DNA from: Candidatus Saccharimonadota bacterium
GTDB taxonomy: Bacteria; Patescibacteriota; Saccharimonadia; Saccharimonadales; Saccharimonadaceae
DNA length: 16,816 nt
Reading direction: 5' to 3'
Assembly (NCBI GenBank): GCA_017652715.1
Contig: JAGCAL010000072.1
Location: 1 to 16,816 of the forward strand
Positions within the stretch are counted from its first letter, which is position 1; every line of letters starts with the position of its first letter. This document shows positions 1 through 6,529 of the stretch, piece by piece. The notes beneath the pieces were generated by a model. It made no database searches, was not told where the DNA came from, and was given only the letters and a program-made list of their open reading frames with translations. Position numbers and translations under genes: made by a program.

Positions 1-1335
1 ATAAAGAAAAAACAGAAAAACGAAAAGGTTAAATCCAGTAAAAAGCTTAAAGTCATTGTTTACATAATCATCATATTGCTAATAATTCTAATCGGCGCCG
101 GAGTTTGTTTCATCCTCTGGGGAAACGACATTATCGCTAAAATCACCGGCGGTCAAGGTAACATTCTCGATTTAATCTTCCAAGACGAAACCTACGAGCC
201 GTTAAAAGCCGACGAGAAAGGTCGCACAAATATTCTAGCCTTCGGTACTAGTGGATACAATATGGAAGGCGACGAAGGTAACGGCAAACACGATGGCGCA
301 CAGCTAACCGATTCAATCATGATAATTAGCCTAGACCAAAACACCGGCGACGTTGTTATGCTTTCTCTGCCCCGCGACCTAAAAGCCTCTCCAACTTGCA
401 CTGCTACCGGTAAAATCAACGAGGTCTACTGGTGTAATAATATGTACGGCGACAATGAACAGGCTGGCGCCGAAGCTCTCATGAAAGAAGTCGGCTCCAT
501 TCTAGGATTAGATTTCCAATATTACGCTCACCTTAACTGGGGCTCCTTGATTTCTATTGTTGACACCCTCGGCGGAATCCAAGTAACCCTAGACGAAGAC
601 ATCCTTGACTATAATTACACTGGCGCCGTCTATGAAGCTGGAGTCGAATATACTATTAATGGCGCTGAAGCCATGGGCCTTTCTCGCGCTCGTCACGGAA
701 CTGCTAATGGCGACTTCTCTCGCGGTGCATCCCAACAGAAAATTCTCATTGGCATTAAAAACAAGGTTCTCGAAAAAGGTCTCTCGATTACCGATATTAT
801 TAGCCTAGCCTCTACCTTAGGCGACAATCTTCGAACTAACTTCTCAATCGATGAAATGAAAACCTTAGCCCACCTTACCTATGATTTTGATTTCGATAAC
901 GTACGTCAAATTTCTCTACTCGAACCAACTAGGCTTATGACGACCGGCACCATTAATAATATTTCTTACGTTCTTCCCTCCGCTGGTCAAGGTAATTATT
1001 ACAATATCCGTAATTACATCGCAAAAACCTTCTCCAGCAATCCTCTCGACTATGAAGACTATAGTATTCTTATATTGAATGCTACCGAAGAATACGGTCT
1101 CGCTAGTGCCGAGCAATCCAACCTCGAAGAAGCCGGTTATACTAATATCGACGTAGACAACATAACGAGTGACGAAATTACAGAGCAATACACACTCTAT
1201 TTTCTTTCCGACTCCGCCCCAGGAACCAAGAAGCTTCTAGAAACAAAATATAATACGACCGCCAAATCCGCCGAAGAACTCCCAGAAGGAGTATCAAGAG
1301 ATTACGACTTTGTTATTATCGTTAATAATAGCTAA
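1..1335 (+). CDS. LytR-CpsA-Psr (LCP) family cell-wall glycopolymer transferase, 5' end cut by window
   Basis: The frame is open from base 1, so the true start lies outside the window; 444 residues are visible. A TTG at 76 falls inside the membrane helix and is not a credible start. Counting from base 1, residues 1-17 are lysine-rich (cytoplasmic) and about 18-40 form one hydrophobic transmembrane helix, so the rest is extracytoplasmic. The LCP domain follows: GRTNILAFG (74-82), DSIMIISLD (104-112), SLPRD (122-126), VDTLGG (187-192), and the arginine cluster RAR...DFSRG (229-242). These are the Asp/Arg positions that bind the pyrophosphate of polyprenyl-linked substrates in this family. A LytR_C-type domain occupies about 353-444. 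LCP proteins transfer wall polymers from undecaprenyl pyrophosphate to peptidoglycan; the polymer here is unknown. The stop codon lies inside the left arm of the palindrome at 1325-1494. Family call is strong; substrate is not determinable. Confidence 0.9.
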   Translation: MKKKQKNEKVKSSKKLKVIVYIIIILLIILIGAGVCFILWGNDIIAKITGGQGNILDLIFQDETYEPLKADEKGRTNILAFGTSGYNMEGDEGNGKHDGAQLTDSIMIISLDQNTGDVVMLSLPRDLKASPTCTATGKINEVYWCNNMYGDNEQAGAEALMKEVGSILGLDFQYYAHLNWGSLISIVDTLGGIQVTLDEDILDYNYTGAVYEAGVEYTINGAEAMGLSRARHGTANGDFSRGASQQKILIGIKNKVLEKGLSITDIISLASTLGDNLRTNFSIDEMKTLAHLTYDFDFDNVRQISLLEPTRLMTTGTINNISYVLPSAGQGNYYNIRNYIAKTFSSNPLDYEDYSILILNATEEYGLASAEQSNLEEAGYTNIDVDNITSDEITEQYTLYFLSDSAPGTKKLLETKYNTTAKSAEELPEGVSRDYDFVIIVNNS

Positions 1336-1494
1336 ATAAGAATTATTCGAAACATTTAAAATTACCCAACTAAAAATTACAACTGTTACGGATTTGAGTG
1401 CGAAACTGAAATTTCGCCGAAAATCCGCCTAACTGTTGTAATTTTTTATTATGGCGTAATTTTAAGTTGAGAATAGTTCTTATTTAGCTATTAT
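1325..1494. repeat. 170-base imperfect palindrome between convergent genes
   Basis: The outer arms ATAATAGCTAAATAAGAA (1325-1342) and its exact reverse complement (1477-1494) are 18 bases long. The match continues inward imperfectly through ATTTAAAATTAC (1354-1365) against GTAATTTTAAGTT (1456-1468). A second pair follows: AAAAATTACAAC (1372-1383) with GTTGTAATTTTT (1435-1446), then CGGATTT/AAATCCG, and a terminal GCGAAA-CTGAAA-TTTCGC. Nearly the whole intergenic space can fold into one long interrupted hairpin on either strand. The left arm contains the LCP stop codon and the right arm ends 12 bases before the jag stop. It may be a bidirectional terminator or a degraded small palindromic (MITE-like) element; no second copy is seen here. 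Confidence 0.8.
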
Positions 1495-1506
1495 CAATAC
1501 TAGACT

Positions 1507-1971
1507 CTAGTCTACATCTTTTTTACTAATAATCAACTTCCGTTCGCGCCCTTCGCCTTCCGAATGCGTCTCAATATCCGAATAGTCCTGCGCAGCCTTA
1601 TGTACAATTCTTCTGTCCGCTGCATTTAGGTTAATCTCCATCGGCTCCCCGGTTTCTCGTACTTTCCGAATCCACCCCTCAGCCTTCTCGGCAATTCTAT
1701 CCGCTCTCTGCCTCTTATAATTCGCAACATCTACGTTTACCCGCGTCACCTCTGCTCCCTTTGAAACTAAAGCCATCGACACAACATGTTGTAATGCTCT
1801 TAAATTATCCGCATTCCGACCTATCAGTAGCGAGTTTAGCGACGTCGAAGGGACGGACAGTTGTATCACCTCGTCATCAATCGTCGAATTAACAGCCACG
1901 TTAATCCCGAAAAAACTTAATAGGTCTTCGAGGTACCTTGCCGCAAATCTAATCGATTCATCTTTATTCAT
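1507..1971 (-). CDS. jag: Jag/KhpB-type KH-R3H RNA-binding protein
   Basis: This 154-residue protein has a KH-type region with LIGRNADNLRALQHVV (about 49-64), corresponding to the GxxG loop of Jag proteins (here GRNA), followed by an R3H domain ending in MEINLNAADRRIVHKA...SDIETHSEGEGRERKLII. The N-terminal Jag_N domain of the longer Bacillus-type protein is absent, so this is the short form. Jag/KhpB binds RNA, is found with KhpA in other bacteria, and is usually encoded beside yidC. Its ATG directly follows the yidC stop codon (TAAATG, zero gap). A clear AAGGAG sits about 9 bases upstream inside the yidC end, so it is probably translated from the yidC mRNA. Identification is firm; the RNA targets are unknown. 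Confidence 0.9.
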   Translation of the reverse strand: MNKDESIRFAARYLEDLLSFFGINVAVNSTIDDEVIQLSVPSTSLNSLLIGRNADNLRALQHVVSMALVSKGAEVTRVNVDVANYKRQRADRIAEKAEGWIRKVRETGEPMEINLNAADRRIVHKAAQDYSDIETHSEGEGRERKLIISKKDVD

Positions 1972-3084
1972 TTATTTTCTCCTTTTCTTTTTAATATCCT
2001 TCGCGGAGATACGAGTTATTTTTGTTCCTGTCTTTTTATTTTTAACCACCTTAGCTTCTTGAATATCCCTTAGTTCTTTTAAGACTACCTTATCGGTCAT
2101 GTCATCAATCTTTTTATCCACTTTCTTTAAAACAATCCTCTGTTGAACTACTGTTATTACATTGCTTAAGAAATAATAAAATGCCAACGCACCGTTCAAA
2201 TTAAACATAATAAAGAACATCATTAAAGGCATCATCATCGACATCTGCCCAGTTGCAAAACTATTTACATCCGAATTCTCTAATTCTTTCCCATCCTTAG
2301 CGTCTTTAATCAGCTCTCTAAACGTCTTGTGCTTCTCCGACTTCCCAGACGGCATCTGTTGCTTAGTCGCCCAATACTGCACAACAGAAGCCATAATTGC
2401 GCAAACTAGAATAAAGAATGCACTCCAACTAAATTTAGAAAACACATTGCTTGCCTTCACGTCTAAGCGAACCAGACCAAACAACTTCGGATGAAAGTCA
2501 TACTCAGTCTTTTCTTCTGCCGGTATCTCATCATTCGTTAAATCCTCTAGATATACCTTCTGTTTATCTTCTAGAGTCCGGATTTCCGAACCCTCGTATG
2601 CCACAAAATCATACGCTCGGTTTGATAAGTTGTCGATAGGCAGCGGCGTCGCAATCACACGAATCGCCGAAAAAATCGCTATAAATATCGGAAGCTGTAT
2701 GAATAAAGTCAAAATCGACGCAAACGGTTTTACATTATACCGTTTATAAAGATCCATCGTTTGTAAAGACTCTAACTGCTTATTACCTTTACAATTCTTC
2801 TTAATCTGAGTTAATTCTGGCTGCAACTTCCTCATTAATTTAGTCTGATTCAATTGCTTCTTCGTTAACGGCCAGAGGCACAACTTGACTATTACGGTAA
2901 AGATAATAATCGCTAAACCAAAATCGTGTACTAAATTAAATATTATAAATAAAATATTAACGATCGGCCTAACAATAATTAAATCAATAAAATTAAACGG
3001 ACTACCAGTTATGACCGACCCCACCACAAAAGCAACAAAGATCCCCCAATATATGAACTTTTTCACACTCATCCTATTCATCAT
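1972..3084 (-). CDS. yidC: YidC/Oxa1 membrane protein insertase
   Basis: This 370-residue protein inserts membrane proteins, alone or with SecYEG. The N-terminal segment FIYWGIFVAFVVGSVI (about 10-25) is hydrophobic. The Oxa1 core begins with a helix ending FGLAIIIFTVIVKLCLWPLT (about 55-74) followed by the amphipathic KKQLNQTKLMRKLQPEL cytoplasmic hairpin. Later hydrophobic segments start near LTLFIQLPIFIAIFSAI, FSWSAFFILVCAIMASVVQYW and MMPLMMFFIMFNLNGALAFYYFLSN. The C-terminus is lysine-rich (KDIKKKRRK), as in ribosome-binding tails. The conserved groove arginine of the IIxxTxIVR motif is lysine here (Lys67), so the positive charge is kept. An insertion of roughly 65 residues follows RVIATPLPI. 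The first of two tandem ATG codons at 3084 is chosen because a promoter -10 box sits 7 bases upstream. It lies 13 bases after rnpA and abuts jag. Confidence 0.93.
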   Translation of the reverse strand: MMNRMSVKKFIYWGIFVAFVVGSVITGSPFNFIDLIIVRPIVNILFIIFNLVHDFGLAIIIFTVIVKLCLWPLTKKQLNQTKLMRKLQPELTQIKKNCKGNKQLESLQTMDLYKRYNVKPFASILTLFIQLPIFIAIFSAIRVIATPLPIDNLSNRAYDFVAYEGSEIRTLEDKQKVYLEDLTNDEIPAEEKTEYDFHPKLFGLVRLDVKASNVFSKFSWSAFFILVCAIMASVVQYWATKQQMPSGKSEKHKTFRELIKDAKDGKELENSDVNSFATGQMSMMMPLMMFFIMFNLNGALAFYYFLSNVITVVQQRIVLKKVDKKIDDMTDKVVLKELRDIQEAKVVKNKKTGTKITRISAKDIKKKRRK

Positions 3085-3091
3085 TCCCTCT

Positions 3092-3100
3092 ATTATATCA
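3092..3100 (-). promoter_or_regulatory. Extended -10 promoter of yidC, predicted leaderless transcript
   Basis: Reading leftward the sequence is TGATATAAT, a consensus extended -10 (TGn plus TATAAT at 3097-3092). It overlaps the last codon and stop of rnpA. Seven bases separate the hexamer from the yidC ATG at 3084, so the predicted start site is 3084-3085. There is no convincing -35 hexamer. The GAGGG between the box and ATG is too close to the start to act as a normal ribosome-binding site. The promoter would allow yidC-jag to be expressed independently of rnpA. Confidence 0.6.
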
Positions 3101-3436
3101 CACTTTACTCTCTTGTATTAATTCCCCCAGATTCTTCTCTAGCTCCGAAAACTTCATCTTGAGTACATCTTTCGTAAAAATCACGAAAATATAATCCTTT
3201 TTCTTTGGCAGCTGTTCAAAATTCAGCCGAATCGCCTCATACACTCGCCTCCGAATCCGATTTCTTCCAACCGCCGATTTCTCCACCTTCTTCGATACAA
3301 CTACTGCCACTCGCATTAACCCCCTAGTGTTCTCAGCAAAAATCAACGACATCTTAGGTGAACGAATCGTCTTACCTTTCTGATAAACATATCTCACCCC
3401 GCCTCGCGAATGAAACCGATATTTCTTACTCAACAT
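3098..3436 (-). CDS. rnpA: Ribonuclease P protein component
   Basis: The 112-residue basic protein is of normal family size. It binds RNase P RNA and helps 5' maturation of tRNA precursors. It opens with the typical MLSKKYRFHSRGGVRYVYQKG, and carries the diagnostic block VVVSKKVEKSAVGRNRIRRR (about 46-65) with the RNR signature GRNRIRRRVYEAIR. It lies between rpmH and yidC, the near-universal bacterial order. There is no Shine-Dalgarno before its ATG; instead TATAAT ends 7 bases upstream. The gene is separated from rpmH by a hairpin. Identification is firm. Confidence 0.94.
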   Translation of the reverse strand: MLSKKYRFHSRGGVRYVYQKGKTIRSPKMSLIFAENTRGLMRVAVVVSKKVEKSAVGRNRIRRRVYEAIRLNFEQLPKKKDYIFVIFTKDVLKMKFSELEKNLGELIQESKV

Positions 3437-3443
3437 AAATATA

Positions 3444-3449
3444 ATTATA
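3444..3449 (-). promoter_or_regulatory. -10 box before rnpA, predicted leaderless transcript
   Basis: TATAAT (read leftward, 3449-3444) lies exactly 7 bases before the rnpA ATG at 3436, the same geometry as at yidC. The predicted transcription start is 3436-3437. No extended TG and no clear -35 are visible, and the region is very AT-rich, so a chance hexamer is possible. The repetition of the spacing at five other genes in the window raises confidence. Confidence 0.5.
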
Positions 3450-3450
3450 T

Positions 3451-3482
3451 AATAAATAAGCCCCGTAGGGCTATATTTATTA
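3451..3482 (-). terminator. Hairpin between rpmH and rnpA
   Basis: AATAAATAAGCCC (3451-3463) pairs with GGGCTATATTTATT (3468-3481), with a CGTA-type loop. Read leftward, the stem begins at the rpmH stop codon and is followed by an AT-rich run (TATATAATTATATTT) holding the rnpA -10 box. It could be an intrinsic terminator or attenuator that limits rpmH read-through into rnpA, or an mRNA-stabilising stem at the rpmH 3' end. It lacks a clean poly-U tract. Confidence 0.55.
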
Positions 3483-3617
3483 TGCTGTCAGCCGTGCACG
3501 ACCTTTAATGCGTCGTCGCGCTAATACCTTTCGCCCGTTCTTAGTGGCATTTCGTTTCAAAAAACCATGTTCAACTTTGCGCTGTCTTTTATGAGGCTGA
3601 TAAGTTCTTTTTGGCAT
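3480..3617 (-). CDS. rpmH: 50S ribosomal protein L34
   Basis: This 45-residue basic protein begins [19 protein letters not shown] and ends [12 protein letters not shown]. That matches the L34 pattern (MKRTYQPS..KR.R.HGF..R...K.GR.VL..RR.KGR..L). L34 is a small protein of the 50S subunit near the peptidyl transferase region. The start is set by the conserved N-terminus and an AAGGA sequence six bases before the ATG. The position next to rnpA and divergent from dnaA is the classic bacterial origin arrangement. The loop residues H18-G19-F20 differ little from the usual form. Confidence 0.95.
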   Translation of the reverse strand: MPKRTYQPHKRQRKVEHGFLKRNATKNGRKVLARRRIKGRARLTA

Positions 3618-3657
3618 ATTATTCCTTAAACTTTAATTTATTTCAAATTCTTTGTAT

Positions 3658-3686
3658 AGTATACTCTATTTTTCCACATTTTTCAA
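3658..3686 (-). promoter_or_regulatory. Sigma-70-type promoter of rpmH with a DnaA box in its spacer
   Basis: Read leftward, TTGAAA (3686-3681), a 17-base spacer, then TATACT (3663-3658) form a near-consensus housekeeping promoter. The predicted start is near 3651, giving a leader of about 34 bases that contains the AAGGA of rpmH. The spacer contains a complete DnaA box (3670-3678, TTTTCCACA on the + strand). DnaA bound there would compete with RNA polymerase, so regulation of rpmH by DnaA is a reasonable inference. Confidence 0.7.
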
Positions 3687-3794
3687 GCAGTTTTCCACAA
3701 CCTACTAGAGGACACTATTTTTTGTGGAAAACCCCTATCTATTTTCCAACAAAATATTATAATATATTATTTCCAAACCACATCCTGTGGAAAA
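3670..3794. other. DnaA-box cluster upstream of dnaA (first half of a bipartite origin)
   Basis: Four identical TTTTCCACA boxes differ from the consensus TTATCCACA at one position. Two are on the + strand (3670-3678 and 3691-3699) and two inverted as TGTGGAAAA (3723-3731 and 3786-3794). After the second box comes CTACTA (3702-3707), a short trio-like run. The rightmost box covers where the -35 region of the dnaA promoter would sit. The 218 bases between rpmH and dnaA hold no other gene; an apparent reading frame there is not credible. Confidence 0.8.
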
Positions 3795-3807
3795 CTTCGC
3801 CTTTTCA

Positions 3808-3832
3808 TGCTATACTAGCTACTAAAAGGAGG
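3808..3832 (+). promoter_or_regulatory. dnaA promoter (extended -10) and strong ribosome-binding site
   Basis: TGCTATACT (3808-3816) is an extended -10 element, with a predicted start near 3823. AGGAGG (3827-3832) is a full Shine-Dalgarno only three bases before the ATG at 3836. No -35 hexamer is apparent; a DnaA box (3786-3794) occupies that place. This suggests autorepression by DnaA, as known in other bacteria (inference). Confidence 0.6.
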
Positions 3833-3835
3833 TAA

Positions 3836-5194
3836 ATGTACGACGTTTGGAAAAATGTCTTGGCTGAAATCGAGCAACAAATTTCTGCTGCTAATTTTTC
3901 CACTTGGTTCCAAGACACATCCCTCCTCTCAACCGAAGATGGACAAATCGAAATTGGTGTCAAAAACTCTTTCTATATTAAACAGCTTGAATCCCGCTAC
4001 TTAAATCTTATTACTACTGCACTAAAAAACAATAATGTCGATGTCGTCGCCGTAAAGTTTAAAGTCAATTCTCTCCCAAAAACTAAGTCTCGCGCCCGTG
4101 AGGTTATAAAAGAGGAAGACCCCATCAAAAGTCGCTTCAAAAAAATCCAGTCCTTAAAAACCAGCCAAACCCTAAACAATGGACTTAATAATAAATACAC
4201 GTTAGATAATTTCGTCATCGGCTCAAACAACGAGCTCGCTGTCGCTGCAGCTAAAAGTATTATTGCTTCTCCCGGTACTCGCTACAACCCTTTCTTCCTT
4301 TACGGAGGACCAGGTCTTGGTAAAACCCACCTCGTTCAAGCTATCGGCAACGAACTCCTCCGAATTAACCCAGATTACAAAATCTTCTATACCCCAATTT
4401 CCCATTTTTATTCAGATTTCATCGACGCCATCCAAAATGGCAAAGGTAAAGAATTTAATCGTAAATTCCAAAAACTAGACTGCCTAATCATTGATGATTT
4501 CCAGCTCATTATTAATAAAGAGAAATCCCAAGAAGAATTCTTTAATATATTCAATGACTTATACCAGCTCAACAAACAAATCATCGTCACTTCCGATCGC
4601 CTTCCTTCTCAAATTAAGACCGTAGATGAACGCCTCGCCTCTCGTCTAACGTGGGCCGGGGCTTTCGACCTGCAGCTCCCTAAATTTGAAGATAAATGTG
4701 CAATATTACGCACAAAAGCCGAACTCCTTGGCGCAGAAATAGAACCAGAAGCAATTGAATATATCGCTGAAAATGTTAACACAAACATCCGCGACCTCGA
4801 AGGCGAATTCTCAACCATCCTCTTAATGTCCGAGGTTCGCGGTCTTACCCCTCTCGAACTAATCCAAAATGGCTCAGTAAATGTCAATAAGACTTCTAAA
4901 TTACGACCAACCTCCCCAAAACAAATTGTCGACAAAGTTGCCAAATACTACCACTTAACTACGAAAGAAATGTGTGGAAAATCCCGCGTCTCTAACATTA
5001 AAAATGCCCGCCAGGTCACAATGTTTATCTTGTCAAAAGAGCTAAGCCTAAGTACTAATAAAATCGCGTCCGAAGTTGGCGTTAAAGACCACACAACCGT
5101 CATGCATGGGATTAAAAAAATTGAACAGCAATTAAAGCTAGACTTCGCCCTTCGCGACCAGATTGAAGAGATTAAGGAGAAAATATATGACTAA
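3836..5194 (+). CDS. dnaA: Chromosomal replication initiator protein DnaA
   Basis: DnaA (452 residues, normal length) binds DnaA boxes, oligomerises with ATP and opens the origin. Domain I spans about 1-80 (VWKNVLAEIEQQISAANFSTWF is typical). Domain II is a basic linker of about 35 residues. Domain III is the AAA+ core, with Walker A GGPGLGKT (157-164), Walker B LIIDD (217-221), sensor I TSDR (252-255), the arginine finger in RLASR (266-270), and sensor II NIRDLEG (317-323). Domain IV carries the DNA-binding helix-turn-helix with the signature KDHTTVMHG (417-425). The usual LSKSRKRE motif is altered to MCGKSRVSNIKNARQ. The start follows a strong Shine-Dalgarno. DnaA-box clusters flank the gene on both sides. 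Confidence 0.96.
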   Translation: MYDVWKNVLAEIEQQISAANFSTWFQDTSLLSTEDGQIEIGVKNSFYIKQLESRYLNLITTALKNNNVDVVAVKFKVNSLPKTKSRAREVIKEEDPIKSRFKKIQSLKTSQTLNNGLNNKYTLDNFVIGSNNELAVAAAKSIIASPGTRYNPFFLYGGPGLGKTHLVQAIGNELLRINPDYKIFYTPISHFYSDFIDAIQNGKGKEFNRKFQKLDCLIIDDFQLIINKEKSQEEFFNIFNDLYQLNKQIIVTSDRLPSQIKTVDERLASRLTWAGAFDLQLPKFEDKCAILRTKAELLGAEIEPEAIEYIAENVNTNIRDLEGEFSTILLMSEVRGLTPLELIQNGSVNVNKTSKLRPTSPKQIVDKVAKYYHLTTKEMCGKSRVSNIKNARQVTMFILSKELSLSTNKIASEVGVKDHTTVMHGIKKIEQQLKLDFALRDQIEEIKEKIYD

Positions 5195-5428
5195 TGTGGA
5201 AAAAGTGTTCAAAAACCAGTTTAAAAAACCGTGTAAATCTAGTCCAAAATCTTGTTCAAAACTAACCACTAAAATTCACGTTGTGTATTTCACGCATTTT
5301 TACAATACTTATTCACAGTTTTTAACTTTTTTATCCACCATAAAATCACCCCTATCAAATTCCTGTCTTTTCCACTTTTCCACCAAGTCTACTACAACAA
5401 CTAATAAATAATATATGAAAGGAAACTT
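5195..5428. other. oriC: Probable oriC core, dnaA-dnaN intergenic region
   Basis: This 234-base AT-rich gap holds no gene. DnaA-box-like 9-mers are TGTGGAAAA (5195-5203, inverted, beginning at the dnaA stop), TTATTCACA (5309-5317), TTATCCACC (5331-5339), TTTTCCACT (5368-5376) and TTTTCCACC (5376-5384). The last two are tandem and followed by a trio-like run and AT-rich DNA. A repeat TGTTCAAAA occurs at 5206-5214 and 5253-5261. With the cluster upstream of dnaA this makes a bipartite origin of the type known in Bacillus and Helicobacter. Strand skew would be needed to confirm it is the active origin. Confidence 0.75.
5368..5406 (+). other. Candidate basal unwinding element: tandem DnaA boxes plus DnaA-trio run
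   Basis: Two touching DnaA boxes (5368-5384) are followed by the four-base spacer AAGT and then CTA CTA CAA CAA CTA ATA (5389-5406). On the lower strand these read 3'-GAT GAT GTT GTT GAT TAT-5'. This fits the published architecture of the DnaA-trio system (3'-GAT-5' repeats), with two trios best matched next to the boxes. AT-rich DNA follows (ATAAATAATATATG). The spacer is less GC-rich than in Bacillus and the middle trios are non-consensus. Confidence 0.55.
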
Positions 5429-6529
5429 ATGAAAATTAAAGTTACACAAGAAAAACTAGCGAAAGCGTTAAACAATATAAGTCGTATAGCCGTAGGAAAA
5501 GTAACCTTACCAATCCTAAATAATGTCCTAATCCGTGTAGACCAAAAGAAAGTATCTCTTATCACTACCAACCTAGATATGGCTATAGTTGATTTTCTTC
5601 CAGTATCAGATTCCGAAGATGGTGTAATAACCGTACCAGCCAAACTTCTTGCTGAATTTATCTCTAACCTTCCAAAAGGCGAAGTTATTGAACTAAAGTC
5701 AAAAGACAATAAACTAATCATCTCAACTAAAAATTATTCCTCAACTATCAACGGCTCATCTGCTGACGATTTCCCTGAACTCCCAGAAATATCAGACAAA
5801 ACCGCAACCGTGTTCAAAATTAACTGTGAAGAATTTAAGAACAGCCTGGGCCAAGTTATTATTGCTAGTTCAAACGATCTAACTAGACCTGCTCTAACCG
5901 GAGTGTATTTTAATACAGTTGATCAAACCTTAGCTATCGCCGCAACCGACGGTTATCGTCTTGCAGAGAAAAAACTTATCGAAAAAGTTAAAAGCGAAAT
6001 CAAAGCAATTGTCCCGACTAGCTCTCTTCAAGAGGTTCTCCGCTCGATTACTGACGAAATAGACGAAATCGAAATGTCATTTAATGAAAGTCTTGTGCGC
6101 TTCCGCCTTGGTGAAATCGAAGTAATCTCTAAGCTCATTGACGCAAGCTTCCCTGAATATCAAAAATTAATCCCCAAAAACAATGATGTTAAAGTCCTCC
6201 TTAGTCGCGAGGAATTAGCTAGAGTAACTAAGCTAGCTGCGCTTTTTGCTCGTTCGGTTGGCGGTTCAATAGTTTGCGAATCTATACCAGATAATACATT
6301 TTCCGTAAAATCTATCACTAACGAATTTGGTGAAAATGACTCTAAGATTGAAACCGAAGTTAAGAAAGCCGGAAAGGTTAACCTAAACTCCCGCTTCCTA
6401 CTAGATGCCTTAAATGCCCTCGAGGAAGAAAAAATCAACTTCGAATTCTCAAGCCACGTTAATCCGGTTGTCTTAACTAACCAAAAGAACAATAAATATA
6501 TTCATATTATAATGCCTTTGAACTCATGA
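5429..6529 (+). CDS. dnaN: DNA polymerase III beta subunit (sliding clamp)
   Basis: The 366-residue protein is of normal size for the three-domain clamp. Its opening MKIKVTQEKLAKALNNISRI, the segments GKVTLPILNNVLIRV (about 23-37) and FPELPEI, the central ATDGYRLAEKK (about 172-182) and the terminal YIHIIMPLNS are diagnostic of DnaN. The clamp ring tethers the replicative polymerase and other factors to DNA. The ATG follows AAGGA with a 5-base spacer. Its promoter would lie within the origin unwinding region, so origin opening and dnaN transcription probably share DNA. Its TGA stop overlaps the recF start (ATGA). Confidence 0.95.
   Translation: MKIKVTQEKLAKALNNISRIAVGKVTLPILNNVLIRVDQKKVSLITTNLDMAIVDFLPVSDSEDGVITVPAKLLAEFISNLPKGEVIELKSKDNKLIISTKNYSSTINGSSADDFPELPEISDKTATVFKINCEEFKNSLGQVIIASSNDLTRPALTGVYFNTVDQTLAIAATDGYRLAEKKLIEKVKSEIKAIVPTSSLQEVLRSITDEIDEIEMSFNESLVRFRLGEIEVISKLIDASFPEYQKLIPKNNDVKVLLSREELARVTKLAALFARSVGGSIVCESIPDNTFSVKSITNEFGENDSKIETEVKKAGKVNLNSRFLLDALNALEEEKINFEFSSHVNPVVLTNQKNNKYIHIIMPLNS

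Noticed and set aside
76-78. TTG start codon for the LCP protein
   Set aside because: The frame is open back to base 1 and the TTG lies within the transmembrane helix, so the gene simply starts outside the window.
3611-3835. 74-codon + strand frame upstream of dnaA
   Set aside because: It overlaps rpmH antisense and runs through the DnaA-box region and dnaA promoter; composition follows the AT-rich origin DNA.
5163-5411. 82-codon + strand frame across the dnaA-dnaN gap
   Set aside because: It begins inside dnaA and reads through the DnaA boxes; Ser/Thr/Phe-rich translation is typical of AT-rich noncoding DNA.
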